Made by a program: the position numbers and the translations under genes. Under the pieces are notes generated by a model. It ran no database searches and was not told the origin of the DNA. It saw only the letters and a program-made list of their open reading frames with translations. A DNA stretch of 64,000 nucleotides from Cristatella mucedo (lineage: Eukaryota > Bryozoa > Phylactolaemata > Cristatellidae): NCBI GenBank assembly GCA_009760855.2, contig WPIO01000002.1, positions 10,180,501 through 10,244,500 on the forward strand, written 5' to 3'. Shown here one piece after another: positions 1-12,141 of this stretch (position 1 is the first letter of the stretch; each line of letters opens with the position of its first letter).

Positions 1-2221
1 GCGAAGGCGATCTCGAGGAGCTTTTCGACTTCAGAGGTGCTCGGAGTTGAGGGTCGTTGCAATTTTGCTTCGTATTCGAAATAGCAGCAGCGTCTGTAGG
101 ATAAAAGGGGGCCATTAAATACGGGCGCGGAGGTCACGCCATCGCGCTACTGACGCAGCCAGACGCCGGCAGTGGGAAAACGAGAGAACAGTCGGAATTA
201 TAGCAGGGACTAATCTCACAGGCCGTCTCTTCGCTTATGGGCAATTGCATTCTCAGCATGCAAGATGCGATTTCATAGAGGCGAATTATCCTTGGCGGCG
301 GTCGATCAAACACTTGGCTCGCCGCGTCTTATTTTTCGGCCAAGGCCACCGCGTCCTTAAATATGTGCCCAGCATGCACTCGAACGCATAGTCAGCAATG
401 ACCTTACGAAATCGGGTGATTACGTGCATGCGCCATATGCACCAGCAGAATAAGGCCGCAGGAGGTTTTCTCTTGTTGCACGCTAAATTAATGGCATGTA
501 CTTAATTAAAAAAGTCAGCTTCTTGTTGATAAGATGCATTGTGACACTGTTAGGACTTGGTCAATGTCCTCATTTTTTTTAAAGTTGATAAGCCTGTGCG
601 GGCTACGATACGAGAAGAGCTTAATAACGAACTCCGTGCAGATCACCCTTGAAATGTCGTGCCATCGAGGTTCCAACTCACACACAGGTGCCCTCACGAG
701 ACACCAGACGTATTTGAAGCAGCCTAATCGATCATCTTTAGCCACTTTAATTCGCATTACTCTGGCGGCAATTTCCATCGTTCGTGCGCGCAACAAGCTG
801 GATTTCCATATCGTCGGATTATCGTCGTAATTTTGTTTCGCTCTTGATAAGCCCTTTCTCCTCGCCCGCGGCAGGACGGGGCTCGCCGCCGGCGCGTATT
901 TGTCAACCCTGGTTCTCTGACGCGTCATTCTCACGCATGCCTCGTGGCTTCGTGTCGGACCTTTTGGGACCGTAATGTTTCCAACCATGGCTGCATTCCT
1001 CGTTGACTGCTGCTGCTGCTTCTCTTGTTGAGACACAGTAGGCAAACTTCTCTCTCGTGCTTTCATCGTCTTCGTCACGCCGCCGCCGCTCTCGCCGGAC
1101 GGCCGGTCCATCTGGTGACGCGAAAAGCTCAGCACGCGCCCGACCTGGCTAGTAATTTTCGAAGTAGGCTCCCTGTCCAGAGCTGACGAAGATCACCGGC
1201 GACAGGAGCCTGTAAGCTTTCGTCCAAGCGGACGACCAGAAAGTCCATGGTGCCGAGGCTGCGACCAAAGGTGCTGGCTGCTCAGTAGCTCCAGGTCCTC
1301 GGTGTGTGCGTCGGTATGAACCAAGCTGTTGAAAAATGCAAAGCGGAAGACTTTTCTCCAAATCCTACAGCTAGAGTTGGTCGCTGGCAGCTGGGTCGCG
1401 GCGGCCAGATGTCGCGCTGCTCCGGACTAACGGCTAGCCAGGCTCTTTATGCATCTGCAAAATGCTCCTCGCCGAAGTGCTTTCGTTGACTAGAGCATTG
1501 TCGCCGCTGCGTGCAAGTGTCTCTTTCCTTTGACTTGTGATGAATGCGGCCAAGAGGTGTACTGTTAGTAAAACTGTACAAACCGCCCCATGTGCGGCGT
1601 TCGCAGGCCCAACAGCAAGGCAAAGAAGTGCACAAGAGTCACCGATCGCGATCGCTTCTCGCACCAGTGCACGGTTTGCAACGCTCTTTGACAAATGGGG
1701 CGGACTGACGGCTGCAGCCTCCGACGAAAAGTCATGTGCACTCCGTCGGCCGAAATACCCGGTTCCAGGCAGTCCTGCAGGCTTGCGTTGGCAGTTATCC
1801 AGCTCCCGGTCTTACTTCGCATCTCGTCATTCTCGGTCGCACCCTCTGAGTGCACGAGCGTACCGTCAAAGCGGCCGTAACTTCCTCAGCTCGATGACTT
1901 TAGCCACGCTCTAATTGCGCTCAACATCTTCGGCTAAGATCGCTGGCACCACTGTACTGCTCCGTCGCAAAATATTTGGGACCCAAAATCTAGCGTTTCC
2001 TTTGACGACGGGCTGTCTGCTGCTCAAGGAGATGCCTGTCGGCTACGTCGTCTCTTTCACGGCATTGTTTTCTGTAGGGGAGCACTCAAAGCATGTACGC
2101 CCGACTGGCTGCGTTTGTTTGCTCCAAGTGCCACGACCAGCCACAGTGCTGGCAAAAGGCGACTAGCCTTAAATGCTTCGAAAACGAAGCCAATCAGACA
2201 GCCACCCCTGGCGAGCCCATG
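1..2221. other. Unassigned region
   Basis: No exon, repeat or RNA gene could be supported. A 206-codon frame at 515-1135 on the minus strand is the longest open frame, but it resembles no family I know. Confidence 0.3.
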
Positions 2222-2560
2222 TTCACTGCTACTGTTATGCAGTAATAATACAACATTTTTTTAGCGCTCTCAGAGAACTCAATCTCTTTCTCATTGGCAC
2301 TTTAAAGATACTGCATGGAAAGCATTACCAAATGTTTGATGGTAACATCCGCAAGTAGCAGGCATAGTGTATGCAGGTACACGCACACAAAGGAAGAATC
2401 ACAAAGACCCACACAATGCTGTCACGGATGTGTTTTAAGCTTCTTTTTTAATGTCGTCATGTCGGGAACGTTATGACGTGGTTTGGTAGTGAGTTCCAGG
2501 TTCTGGAAGCTAAAGGTATAATCTCTAATGGCTTGAGATTCGTCGAGATGCACTGGTTAG
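2222..2560 (-). mobile_element. LINE family B, 3' end, minus strand
   Basis: It starts with the reverse of an ATT tail, followed by the family tail (CTCAGAGAACTCAATCTCTT) and the antisense of the C-terminal coding end (GGTAGTGAGTTCCAGG). It is truncated and decayed. Confidence 0.7.
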
Positions 2561-2630
2561 GCTCAATAGATAAGGTACTCGCCCGACCTCTGGTCTGGAC
2601 GAGGTCGTGGGATTGACCCCATGGCATAAA
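2561..2630 (+). mobile_element. Partial tRNA-derived SINE (family 1)
   Basis: It carries the SINE body pieces GATAAGGTACTCGCCCGACC and GAGGTCGTGGGATTGA, corresponding to the A-to-B-box part of better copies at 27.5 and 46.7 kb. The tail is missing. Confidence 0.6.
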
Positions 2631-3489
2631 AATTCAAAAGATGCACCGTGTTAAGTGCAGGCTTGAACGCCGTTCTAAGAATTCGGGGTCTGATGCAGAT
2701 GTAGTCAATTTCAAAGACTTCCTCTGAGTCTAAATCCGGAAGCTTAAAAAGCAAGGGCTCCTTTTTTCACTCGAAAACTGAATTCCTGCCAGTCGGACCT
2801 AAAAAAGATTTATGAGACGGTAAAGGATTTACTGGACAATGCTGAAAGGCGTGACTCCCAGAGATTAACCACTCAGCCGAAACGTTTTCAGCCTTCTTTA
2901 CTGAAACAATTGCGCACATTCGTGCCTCCATAAAGCCCCCTCCGAGTAAAGCGATCGTGGAATCACAACCTGCGACATTTCTTAAATGGTTTTCCGAGGT
3001 TTGTGCATGCGATGTGGCCACCTTAATATGTTCTATTAAAAAGAGCTCGTCACACTCGCCCACTGCGCAGCGGCAGCTGCTACAGTAGCAGGTGAGTGGG
3101 CCACCGCTCGCCCGTTGGCTTGTCGGCTTGCCCACTTATATGCTTTGCAGCTAGAGCGGATCTGCATCGCATCACGGACGGAAGTGCTACGCCGGTTCTC
3201 GTAGCTGACCTCTTGTTCGCGCTTTCTTGGTGCAATATTTTCTCGCGCTTATGCTGGCTTCGTATCCTTGGTAGCGCCTTCGGGTTGCTCATACGTCCAT
3301 TCTCGTGCTGCCTACTTTCTCTGCCTTTCATTCTTTGCTTTGCCTCTCTTTCGAGTGTGGACATTTGCGTACACGTGCACGCACACACAGGCAGATGCAA
3401 CATAAGCAAATACTCCTTCTTACTAGCAGCTTTCTTTTCTCTCTCTCTCTCTTTCTCTCAGAGGCAGCACTCCACTGAAACTGCTCTCC
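2631..3489. other. Unassigned region with a short CT tract
   Basis: A CT run lies near 3437-3462. Frames of 109-143 codons on both strands match nothing recognisable. Confidence 0.3.
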
Positions 3490-4860
3490 TCCGTGTTAAT
3501 AATGACATTTCTATGTGGCAACCATGACGGAAATGTCACTGCCCTAGCTCTGCCAGATATATCAGCTGCCTTCGACACCGTTGATCACGATGTCCTACTT
3601 GAACGATTGAGAAAAGCGGTCGATCTGGAAGACGAGGCACCGGCGCGGTTTAAATCGTACGCGTCTTATCGCGTTCAATCCGTGTCGTGTGTGAGTTAGG
3701 TCTCACACAAGAGACAGGTCACTAGTGGAACCCCTCAAAGCTCCGCCCTCGATCCATTGTGGTTCTCCATTTATACTCAACCTCTGGGCAAAGTGATCAA
3801 GGCCCACGGAATAGGATACCACTTTTATGCTGAAGATACTCAGCTGTATTTGTCATTCAAACCGTCGGAGTCTGCTGCAGCAACTGAGAAACTGAATGTT
3901 TGCCTTGCCGACATTCAATCCTGGATGTCGGAAAACTTTTTTAAACTAAATGACGACAGAAATGAAGTGCTGCTCATGGAACACACTAAGCGTGTGGCTG
4001 GATTAAAAGGCTTTGCTCTTCTAATGGGTAATGCTGTTGTTCGACGTGCTCAAAATTTAGATGTCGTTTTCGACAGCTGCCTAAATTGTGAAAGCTTCAT
4101 TCAGAAGACTGCTTCTACAGATAGCCATCATGTCAGATCCCTGTCTAAGATTAGGAGCTGTCTTCCGCAGTGGCTTGCAAAAGATTTAGCTAGCTCCTTA
4201 GTTCTTTCTCGGCTTGATTATTGTATTCCGTTTTGGTTGGGCTACCAAAAAATGCAACTAGGCCTGTGCAGCTGGCTATGAATACGGCTATAAGGCTAGT
4301 TTTCAAGTCCTGGAGGTTTGAGCACGTGTCTCCTTGGCTAAAAGAGCTGGGATGGATGCCGGTTGAGCAACGGATACAGAGCAAAGTTCTTCGCTGACCC
4401 GCAAGGCCCACCACGGATTGGCTCCTCCATACCTAGCTGAACTGCTGCACCAGTTTCGGCCTCCTCGTGCCCTCAGGTCCTGCATGGAAATAAGTTAGCT
4501 GCTCCGTTTCTTTGCTTAATGACCGTTGGCGACAGAAACTTTAGCTCTGCAGGTCCTAGACTGTGGAACTCGCTGCCACAATTCTTTCGCAACGACAACT
4601 ACTCTCCTGCTGCTGACTACGGCTCATCCTTTTCAGCGGTCCTGAGCTGCTACTTCCATGCTATTCACGACCTCAACTGCTCTCCTGACTCTGCTATGCT
4701 TTCCACCTTCTCTTTGTTGCACGAGATGAAGTGTGTAGGCTACTGAATGCGTACCGAAAGCCGCTTAGGCGATGAGTGTTCTATGCAAAACTCTTCCGCG
4801 TAACACCCACCTAGTCTTTTTTATGGCTTTATAGAGTTACAGACAGAAATATATTACATT
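3490..4860 (+). mobile_element. Decayed non-LTR retrotransposon (LINE family A), reverse transcriptase and 3' end
   Basis: Frames read ALPDISAAFDTVDHDVLLER (RT motif A), then GIGYHFYAEDTQLYLSF with the catalytic YADD changed to YAED. After these come LSRLDYC and a 3' part with AGPRLWNSLPQFFRN, typical of the C-terminus of CR1/L2-group LINEs. Stops and frameshifts break it. The tail ends in ATTACATT repeats near 4860. Confidence 0.85.
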
Positions 4861-4867
4861 ATATGTG

Positions 4868-4915
4868 ATGCGCTTGAATAGAAATTAGGTTCTCTTAGGG
4901 TGCTACACAAATGAG
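4868..4915 (+). mobile_element. SINE family 1, 3' tail only
   Basis: It matches the shared SINE tail (GCGCTTGAATAGAAATTAGG, TCTCTTAGGGTGCTA). Confidence 0.6.
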
Positions 4916-4916
4916 A

Positions 4917-5385
4917 ACAGTAGGTTGCACGATTCTTGGCCTGGTGGGAGAATAGTTCTGATAGGTAAGCTGGAGCCCAAGAAAGAAGAGCGATACTCTG
5001 CTTGATTGTAAGCCAGTGCAGGTAGTTGACAAGTGTGTGACGTAGTAACTGTGACGCTCACGACAGACGAGCCTAGCTGCAAAGTTGTGCACAAGCTGTA
5101 AGCGCTTGATTGCACAGACCGGGAGACCGACAAGCAGCGAGTTACAGAAGTCGGAGCGGGATGTCACAAATGCACGGACAAATTTAGATGTAGTATCATT
5201 GTCTAAGGCAGCCGGATGTTTGGCAATGTGATGTAGCGTAAAGGAGGCAGACTTGACTGTAGAGCTGATGTGGTCATCTAATGAAAGGTCACTTTAAAGC
5301 AGAACACCTAGATGTCAAGCAGATTCAACAGTAGATATACTGGCTGAGCCAGTCTTAAGCATTAGGCTTTGTGTGATAAAGTTTT
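4917..5385 (-). mobile_element. LINE family B, minus-strand fragment
   Basis: The minus strand reads SDFCNSLLVGLPVCAIKRLQ and LVHNFAARLVCRERHS, the conserved C-terminal segment seen in all family B copies. It continues into the ISS-type segment near 5260-5340. Confidence 0.8.
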
Positions 5386-8300
5386 ATATAGCCCGTTATT
5401 GATAAGGTTGCTAAAGTATGGCATGGCCCACTACTTGACCAGGGCCACTGGCCGCTCGCTGCAGAGTTCCATCCATCAGGCTTTCTCAGCTGATAGAGGA
5501 TACTCGATTCGTTGGCTGCTTGGCTGGCGCATCTATCTGACCTATCCCACTCGAATAGGATACGTCATGCCAGTGGCCGATCCTCACTAGAGCCAAGCTC
5601 CACGATCGCATTCCCATAACCCCTGGCAAGAATTCTATGCTCAGGCTCCTAGATGGCCCGGCGGTGCAGGGCATGGATGGCTGGATAGCAGGTCCGATTC
5701 CTCCGAGGTAGCCTTGCTGTAGTACCTTGCCGTAGTACCTGTAGCCTTACCGATCCAATCGGCCGCTGGCAGCTGGAACTATCCTCCAGCCGATGGCCAC
5801 GGCATACCTTGGTGACCTAGCTCACCTATTGGGCTACTAGGGCTGCTGGGCAGACAGTTGATAGCAGTCTAGTGAGTTCTCCCCGACCTTGGGTTTGCTG
5901 CGACCCCGAGCTGTAGGGTTGGCTCCTGCATCGCTTTACGGAAGAGCTCCCGGTCGTCTGCCTTGAGCACGTAACATCTCATCAGGGGGAAGGGGGCTGA
6001 CCCAAGAATTATAGCAACTCCGTGTACTAAATCTATGCTACTTTCTCATCGCCACGGGGCTCTCAATACGTGCCTCCACTTTTGTGACATGTACTGGTCA
6101 TTCAAGGTTGGCTTGGCCATCCTACCCAGCAAGTTCGGTGAAGTGACGCACCTGGGCTACGTCGAGCTGATTAATAGCTGCTCACGCTGCACGAGCTGCT
6201 GTCTAGAACCCTAGCTCGCGGTCAAAATTGGCCACCATCGGAAAGGCTGATGGCTCTATTCCAAGTAGAAAGGGTGTCAGCCCAGAATCAAGGACTGTCT
6301 CGAACAGTCACTGTTTATGGACCCAGCCGTCAATGCCGCTGGGGACAACTAAGTGCACAACAGTTGCTTGCTTTCCGCGGCCTTTGTCAGCACTCAGAGT
6401 GCATTTGGCAGCATCCTCACTAGTGTCACTCTTGCTGGCTCGTTAAAAATGGATGCCGGCCAGCACTTCTGCGGTTTTTCCAGCGCCTGCACGCCAACTA
6501 ATTTGTCGGTCTGCACTCCAGAGACCAAGACTCTTTGGTACCGTTCCAGTCGTCGGTTCCCGTAAGGTGGGGTAACCCGCCGTCACCCATTCTCTTCGAT
6601 GTGGCTGTGGAACCGATCGTCTGACCACAGCTGGTCCAAAATGCTATGTGACTCGTCGCTCGTGGTCTACTGGCTGGCAAGGGCCCAGCTATTTTTTTTT
6701 GACTAGTAATACATCTACGCACTTTCATTTTGAGGTAAAATTGTGCTGTCGCCCGAATGGTTGCATACAGTGATTTTATATGCAGCTTGGAATCGACAGG
6801 AAATTTCAGAAAAATATAGAATAACTGCGAATAACCAGAATAACTAGAATATTTTAAGTAAGTCTGCGGCATGCCACACACCGGCACCACCTGAACACAT
6901 TGCGTTTTAACAACCACTGGCCAGAATGAGCAATCGCTTCTAAAAAGTTCAAGGGATATATTGTTAATCGTCATTTGAGCAAACGGAACTCCTACTTTCG
7001 ACCTCTCGTCTGGAGCATTGCAAAATGTGATGGCACTTTGGGCCAAACATTGTTTTCCTCTTACGTTTGATTGACTGCCTTGGGTCTGTCTATTTTCTTG
7101 ACTTAATGCCGAGCCCGCTCCTGAACGCCAGCAGGATGCGTCAAGATGGGCGAGCTGGAAAAAAATTGCACGGATCGTGGCTGTAATTTCAGATCTTCGG
7201 ACTGAAAAGTTTGAGCAAGCCAGATTTACGAAAGTATGAAAGTTAAGCGCTGCTGTTTCCTAAATGAAATGAGTCTCGTGTCAGTCTTATCTTGCTTCAG
7301 GATTGAAAGCTGTCAAAAATTGTTTCGCGGGTGCATGGTACTTTATACTGTGGAGCACTTGAGCTCGGAAAACCAGAGGTTCCCCGTGCGATCGGTTTCA
7401 CTGCGATCGGTTCACTCTCAAGCAATTGTTTGCAGCTCTCAGTCTCAACACAAATAACCTTACGTTGTTCTGTATTCTACAAAATGTGTTTAGAAATGCC
7501 ATTGAGGGCCGTGCATGCATTCACTTACATGGGTGTTGAGCAATGCAGCAGCGGACAATAAATTGGGCAGCGCTATTCGCACATGCCTTACACTGAGTTG
7601 GTGGAGCAAAGATACGGCCATCCACACCAGCTATCCTAATTGCAGCTCAGCAGCCATTTGCAGTTAAACGCATGCACGTGCATTCTGTCAGTACATCAGG
7701 ATTCGGCTCAAGCTCATTAGAAAGTATTCATATCCCATGCCCGAAGGCCTGCATTGAGTTTCATAGAAACAGTAGTCCAGAGTCTAGTTAATATCCAGGG
7801 CCTAGGGCAGGAAACCAAAGGATATGGAAATTTTATCTGTTCGACATAAAAAAACAATGGCTCTTTGTCTTACGGTAGACGGCCTTTGGTCGATCGGAAT
7901 TTTATTTTTCAAATTTACAAATTTCTCGTCTACCTGAAAGACGTTACAACTGACCTCTGTTCGGAGACAACTTGGCCGCAGTAGAAATGCTAATAATGAT
8001 TTTCCGCTCTTCACCAAAATTTCCTGATCCACCAGACAGTCTACGAGACACATTCCCGAACATTTTAGCAAGCGACGTTGCTCATAAAACAAAGAACAAC
8101 ACGAAGTGTAACGTCATCAAGAGTGCAATTGTTGAGAGACGCACTGTCTAGGATTAGCTATTCTGAGCATCAACATTATGCTGGTATCATTTTGCTCAAC
8201 GACAATTCTCTTTTTTATTTCTTTGCAGTCTTGCTACGGAGGATACCTCACTGCTATTCAGGTATATCTTACAACTAATTACAAATATTATTTTGCGGTT

Positions 8301-8798
8301 AGGACTAGTGTCCAACTCCGAACGGTCGAGAGCACCCACCAGTGAAAACTGACAACCGAATCAGACCTTTACAGAGCTTTAAGATTTCCCTTTAATTTGA
8401 AATTTAAATATTTGTGGCGTGCAGTTAGTAAATGACGTGTGATGAGGGGATCGAAAGGTGCTGATGAGTTGGCACGACTCGATTTATTATATTTTTAGCT
8501 AGATTTCCAGGACATATTCAAATCCCTTGCTGCAGAAAAGTTTATTATTGATTTAATTTTTTATCAGTCCGGAGAAATGGCTGGATTATGATATGGGCAA
8601 AAGTACTATGTACTGGCTCATCTAACTAGCGAGCCTTTAAGAAATTTGTCCAGCCATGCGCATTGAAGAGGAGTCTTGAGTGTTCGGTTGTAGATAAACT
8701 CCACGCACTGCAACTTGACGAAATTGTAGTAAGGCAAAATTTGCGTAAGTTTCCGACCACCATTACTCAAGACCGCCATGTCTTAAATCCCAGCATAT

Positions 8799-8799
<1 letters not shown>
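5386..8799. other. Unassigned region
   Basis: About 3.4 kb without recognisable genes or repeats. A 182-codon minus-strand frame at 6498-7046 begins with a TTG and shows no domain. Confidence 0.3.
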
Positions 8800-8888
<89 letters not shown>

Positions 8889-8940
8889 CACAAACACACA
8901 CACAAATGCACTCACACACATACACGCACACTCACGTACG
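8800..8940 (+). repeat. (CA)n microsatellite
   Basis: An unbroken AC run covers 8801-8887, followed by a decayed AC-rich tail to about 8940. Confidence 0.98.
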
Positions 8941-8995
8941 CTAACACATGCTCGCTCACGTGCAGTCGCAATCTTATTCGGAGGGATTGACAGGG

Positions 8996-9010
8996 AGATA
9001 GAGAGAGAGA

Positions 9011-9060
<50 letters not shown>
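8996..9060 (+). repeat. (GA)n microsatellite
   Basis: A GA run with one GGG interruption, directly followed by the GGCAGA array. Confidence 0.97.
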
Positions 9061-9062
<2 letters not shown>

Positions 9063-9170
9063 ACAGAGACAGCGGCAGAGGCAGAGGCAGAGGCAGAGGC
9101 AAAGGCAGAGGCAGAGGCAGAGGCAGAGACAGAGGCAGAGGCAGAGGCAGAGGCAGAGACAGAGAGTGAT
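9061..9170 (+). repeat. (GGCAGA)n hexanucleotide array
   Basis: About fifteen GGCAGA units with occasional GACAGA and GGCAAA variants. Confidence 0.95.
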
Positions 9171-10652
9171 TTAAAGGAAGAGCTGCGATTGAGAATGAGA
9201 TAGAGAGCGAGAGGTTGAAAGAGGTTGGAAGAGCAGGAGATACAGTGCGAGAGCTAGCGAGACAGGAAGCTGCACGGTCAGACAGAAAAATGCATGAATT
9301 TATTGAATGGATATCTTAAGCCCCGCTCCATTCACCCGCTCTACTTTTTGCGGGTAAGACAAAGAAACTATCTGAACAAGACTACAAATGCAGATGGATG
9401 GTCTCGAGTGATCTTCTGAGAGAAGCGTAAGCTGTATTGCTTGATGAACAGACAAGAAAGCCTTCATTCTACGCAGCGGCCTGATTAAGACATTTTAGAG
9501 GCTCTCAGACTGCCATCTGGTCCCAAAGTAGGAAGGCACGGAAGGACCGATTGAGTGCATACCGCAAGCCAGAAAGGTATAAGTTCGGCTCTTAAGGTTA
9601 CTAAGTCTGTAATACCAAGTGCTTGGCCAACGGAACCTCATAGCGTGTATCCAGTGTAGATGCGTTTTTACTCATAGGCTGGGCGCTCATGGAGAATGGC
9701 TCTGACCCCAAACTTGCAACCTCTTTCAGACATAGAGACACCACTTGCTCCACCCTCAGAGCCAGCGATCGACACCCTTAGCAGCGAACTTGGACTAAAC
9801 AGCGTGCAAACTGAGCGCAGCAGCCGGCAGCAAAAGATCTATGGCTTCTAGCGTCAAGGAAGGGATCGGGATCATGGCTGTACGCCAACTGAAAGCAGTG
9901 GTGATCGTATTGTCAGGAACCATAATAAGTCTAACTACTAGTGACATATTCCAACGTCTCTAAGCCATGTGCCATCACTGTTAAGGCTTGCTGATCATGT
10001 ACTACCTGGATAGTCTCATGGTTGGCTATTGTACTCGCTTTCCGAACACCGAAAGCAATATGACAAGGATAGATCAGAGATTTAGTTACTGGTACACCTT
10101 ATGCGACGTAAGCTCATTGTGCATGCGTCAGCATCAACATTGCAGATTCGAACTTGCTGTCAGCTGATGGCTGCTTAACAAAGAAATGTCTCCTGCTGGT
10201 TAGACTTTCCATGAGTAAACAGCCAATAGGTTAATTAACGTAAATCCTTTTGTCAGTTCTGAAGGAATAAACTTGCCGTTAGATGTAGAAGTTGTCGCGG
10301 GCAAGAAAATTCCCGTCGAGCCTTCACACCATCACTGGGAGGGCTGCTATGCAGTAAGTCTATCGAACCATACTTAGTTAACAGTCGGGAGAGACAACAA
10401 GGACGCTACTGAATTTCACTCGCTAATCAAACTGCTATCGATTTTTTGAGTGCCGCAACAGTGAGTTCAGAGTGCTCGTGCATTCAAATCAATTTCGATT
10501 TTTACTTTTCTTTACTTGCTTTCTCATTGGCCAACCACTTTCGAGCACGCGTAAGCGTGGCGCTGCAACTTCTAGTTGCTACTATTGCTCTCCGGATGTT
10601 ATCCGCTGACCAAGTCGAGCGCGGCTTCGGCGCTAAGAGAGTGAACTCGTAG
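9171..10652. other. Unassigned region upstream of the cysteine-rich membrane-protein exons
   Basis: Earlier exons of that gene are expected upstream, but none could be recognised here. Confidence 0.3.
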
Positions 10653-10761
10653 CAATGCAGGAGCGACGGGGAATGCGGAGGCAAGCCGCTCAACGTCTGC
10701 GTGGGCGGCAGCTGTCGCTGCGCGCAGGGCGCCATGCGCTACTCGTCGGGAGAGTGCTTCC
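10653..10761 (+). CDS. Six-cysteine EGF/EB-like module exon
   Basis: It encodes QCRSDGECGGKPLNVCVGGS followed by CRCAQGAMRYSSGECF, with six cysteines that would make three disulfides. The acceptor is TAG at 10650-10652, which is also the in-frame stop of the preceding frame. An AG at 10659-10660 is a weaker alternative that would lose the first cysteine. The polypyrimidine tract is weak, which lowers confidence in the exact 5' edge. Confidence 0.55.
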
Positions 10762-11194
10762 GTAAGTACGCCAGGAGCACGCTCAGTTCGCAAAATCGGC
10801 GTCCGGCTGAACGCGCCGCTCCGACGGCGGATGCTCGCTGCGCCTAGACGCACGCGGCTCTGCGCGCGCAGAGGCGCGCCGGACGAGCGGGCAGCGCCTC
10901 GCAGAGAGGACGCCGATCACGACGCCCCTCTACTACGCCGCAGTACCTGAGGACGTCGAGGCCGCGGGCGGCGCTGCGGCTCCCGACCTGGCTGCTGCTG
11001 CGGCTGCGGCTGAAGCAGCTGCCTCGGGCGGAGCGGAAGTGACGCCCCAGCCGCCGAGCGGTCGGCAGCTGTCGTCTGCGTTCGACGTGCCTGACTGGCT
11101 TCTCTACTTGGGCCTGACGCTCGGGCTCCTTGGCCTCGTCTGCATCGTGGTCAGCGTCACGAAGAAGAGGCATTTCTACGGTGCGGACAACTGA
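10653..11194 (+). CDS. Cysteine-rich type I membrane protein, last two exons (5' part missing)
   Basis: Exon A (10653-10761) follows a TAG acceptor and ends at donor GTAAGT. It encodes a six-cysteine module with spacing C-x5-C-x8-C-x4-C-x-C-x11-C, resembling EGF or EB modules of invertebrate surface proteins. A 110 bp intron (10762-10871) ends at GCGCGCAG. Exon B (10872-11194) joins in phase 1 and adds 106 residues. These are an Arg/Thr stretch, an Ala-rich stalk (PDLAAAAAAAEAAASGG), a Pro-rich linker, one hydrophobic helix from WLLYLG to CIVVSV and an 11-residue tail, TKKRHFYGADN, then TGA. An alternative acceptor at 10847 (TAG) would add 8 residues in frame. An in-frame stop sits directly before exon A, so more exons must lie upstream; I could not find the signal-peptide exon. 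The splice phases and the helix followed by KKR make it credible. The family is not identified. Confidence 0.62.
10872..11194 (+). CDS. Final exon: Ala-rich stalk, transmembrane helix, short basic tail
   Basis: The frame is fixed by the phase-1 junction with the cysteine module exon and stays open for 107 codons to TGA at 11192-11194. Stalk, single hydrophobic helix and basic stop-transfer residues occur in the order expected for a type I membrane protein. It has no ATG of its own. Confidence 0.6.
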
Positions 11195-11767
11195 GGAGGG
11201 CACTCTCCACTGCCTCTCACCCTGTCGACCAAGGCTGACGGAGTGCGAGGAAACTGCGGCCACTCGCAGCGACCCGTCTCCGTTGTTGCTCACCGCTGCA
11301 GCACGGGGCTTAGCTCAGCTTGCTAAAGCGTTTGAGGTCAAATCTAAAAGGAAAGCCTTTTCTGATGACACGCTTTGATGGCAGAAGACCTTCGGGGAAA
11401 GGTTGCATAATTCCCTTTGATTCGTTGGCATAGCGGGAAGAGTGCCAAGCGGTTGAGCAGTCTCACCTGTCGCAGCCAGGCCGACGATTTGACTCAGCAG
11501 GTGCTGCGCACGGTGCGCTTCTCGCGACCCTTTTGAAGCAGACAGCCGTACAGAGTTGGTCGCTGCCTCTGCGCATTGGAGGAAAATCTCCGGCCCGTCG
11601 TCCAGATCGCACCCTCCGGCCGCGAATTCGACGTATACTGGCATGTTCATATACGGAGCTTTTTAGCAAGCTTCCCCCACACCCCATGAGCCTATCCGAA
11701 GTGATGGGCAGCTGGATGGCCACCGAGAACGCTTCGTTTATCCCTGTCGGGGCGGCGGTCCAGACTC

Positions 11768-12141
11768 GAAGAGAGAGAGAGAGAGACTAACACACACACA
11801 CACACAGATACAAAGACAGAGAGAGACAAAGAAACAGAGAGACAGCGAGGCAGAGAGAGACAGAAAGAGACAGAGAGACAGAGAGACAGAGAGGTAGAGA
11901 GACAGAGAGACAGAGAGACAGACAGAGAGACAGAGAGACAGACAGACAGACAGACAGAGAGACAGAGGCAGAGAGACAGGGAGAGAGACAGACAGAGAGA
12001 CAGAGAGACAGAGAGACAGAGAGACAGAGAGACAGAGAGACAGAGAGACAGAGACTGAGAGACAGAGACAGAGAGAAAGAGACACACACACAGACAGAGA
12101 GACAGAGAGACAGAGGGACAAAGAGACAGAGAGACAGAGAG
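11768..12141 (+). repeat. GA/GAGACA-rich microsatellite
   Basis: About 370 bases of GAGACA, GACA and GAGA units with short AC runs. Long Ser/Leu/Cys frames on the minus strand here are products of the repeat. Confidence 0.97.

Noticed and set aside
515-1135. 206-codon minus-strand open frame
   Set aside because: No domain, signal peptide or recognisable motif. One frame of this length in 64 kb of about 50% GC is possible by chance, so it was not called a gene.
1537-1914. Cysteine-containing frame (TCDECGQEVYC and DRDRFSHQCTVCNAL in neighbouring frames)
   Set aside because: Looked like zinc-finger pieces, but stops fall right after each and the spacing fits no finger type.
6498-7046. 182-codon minus-strand frame
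   Set aside because: It opens with TTG, not ATG, and the second half is in low-similarity sequence with no known motif.
8663-8944. Poly-(His-Thr) frame
   Set aside because: It is the translation of a CA microsatellite.
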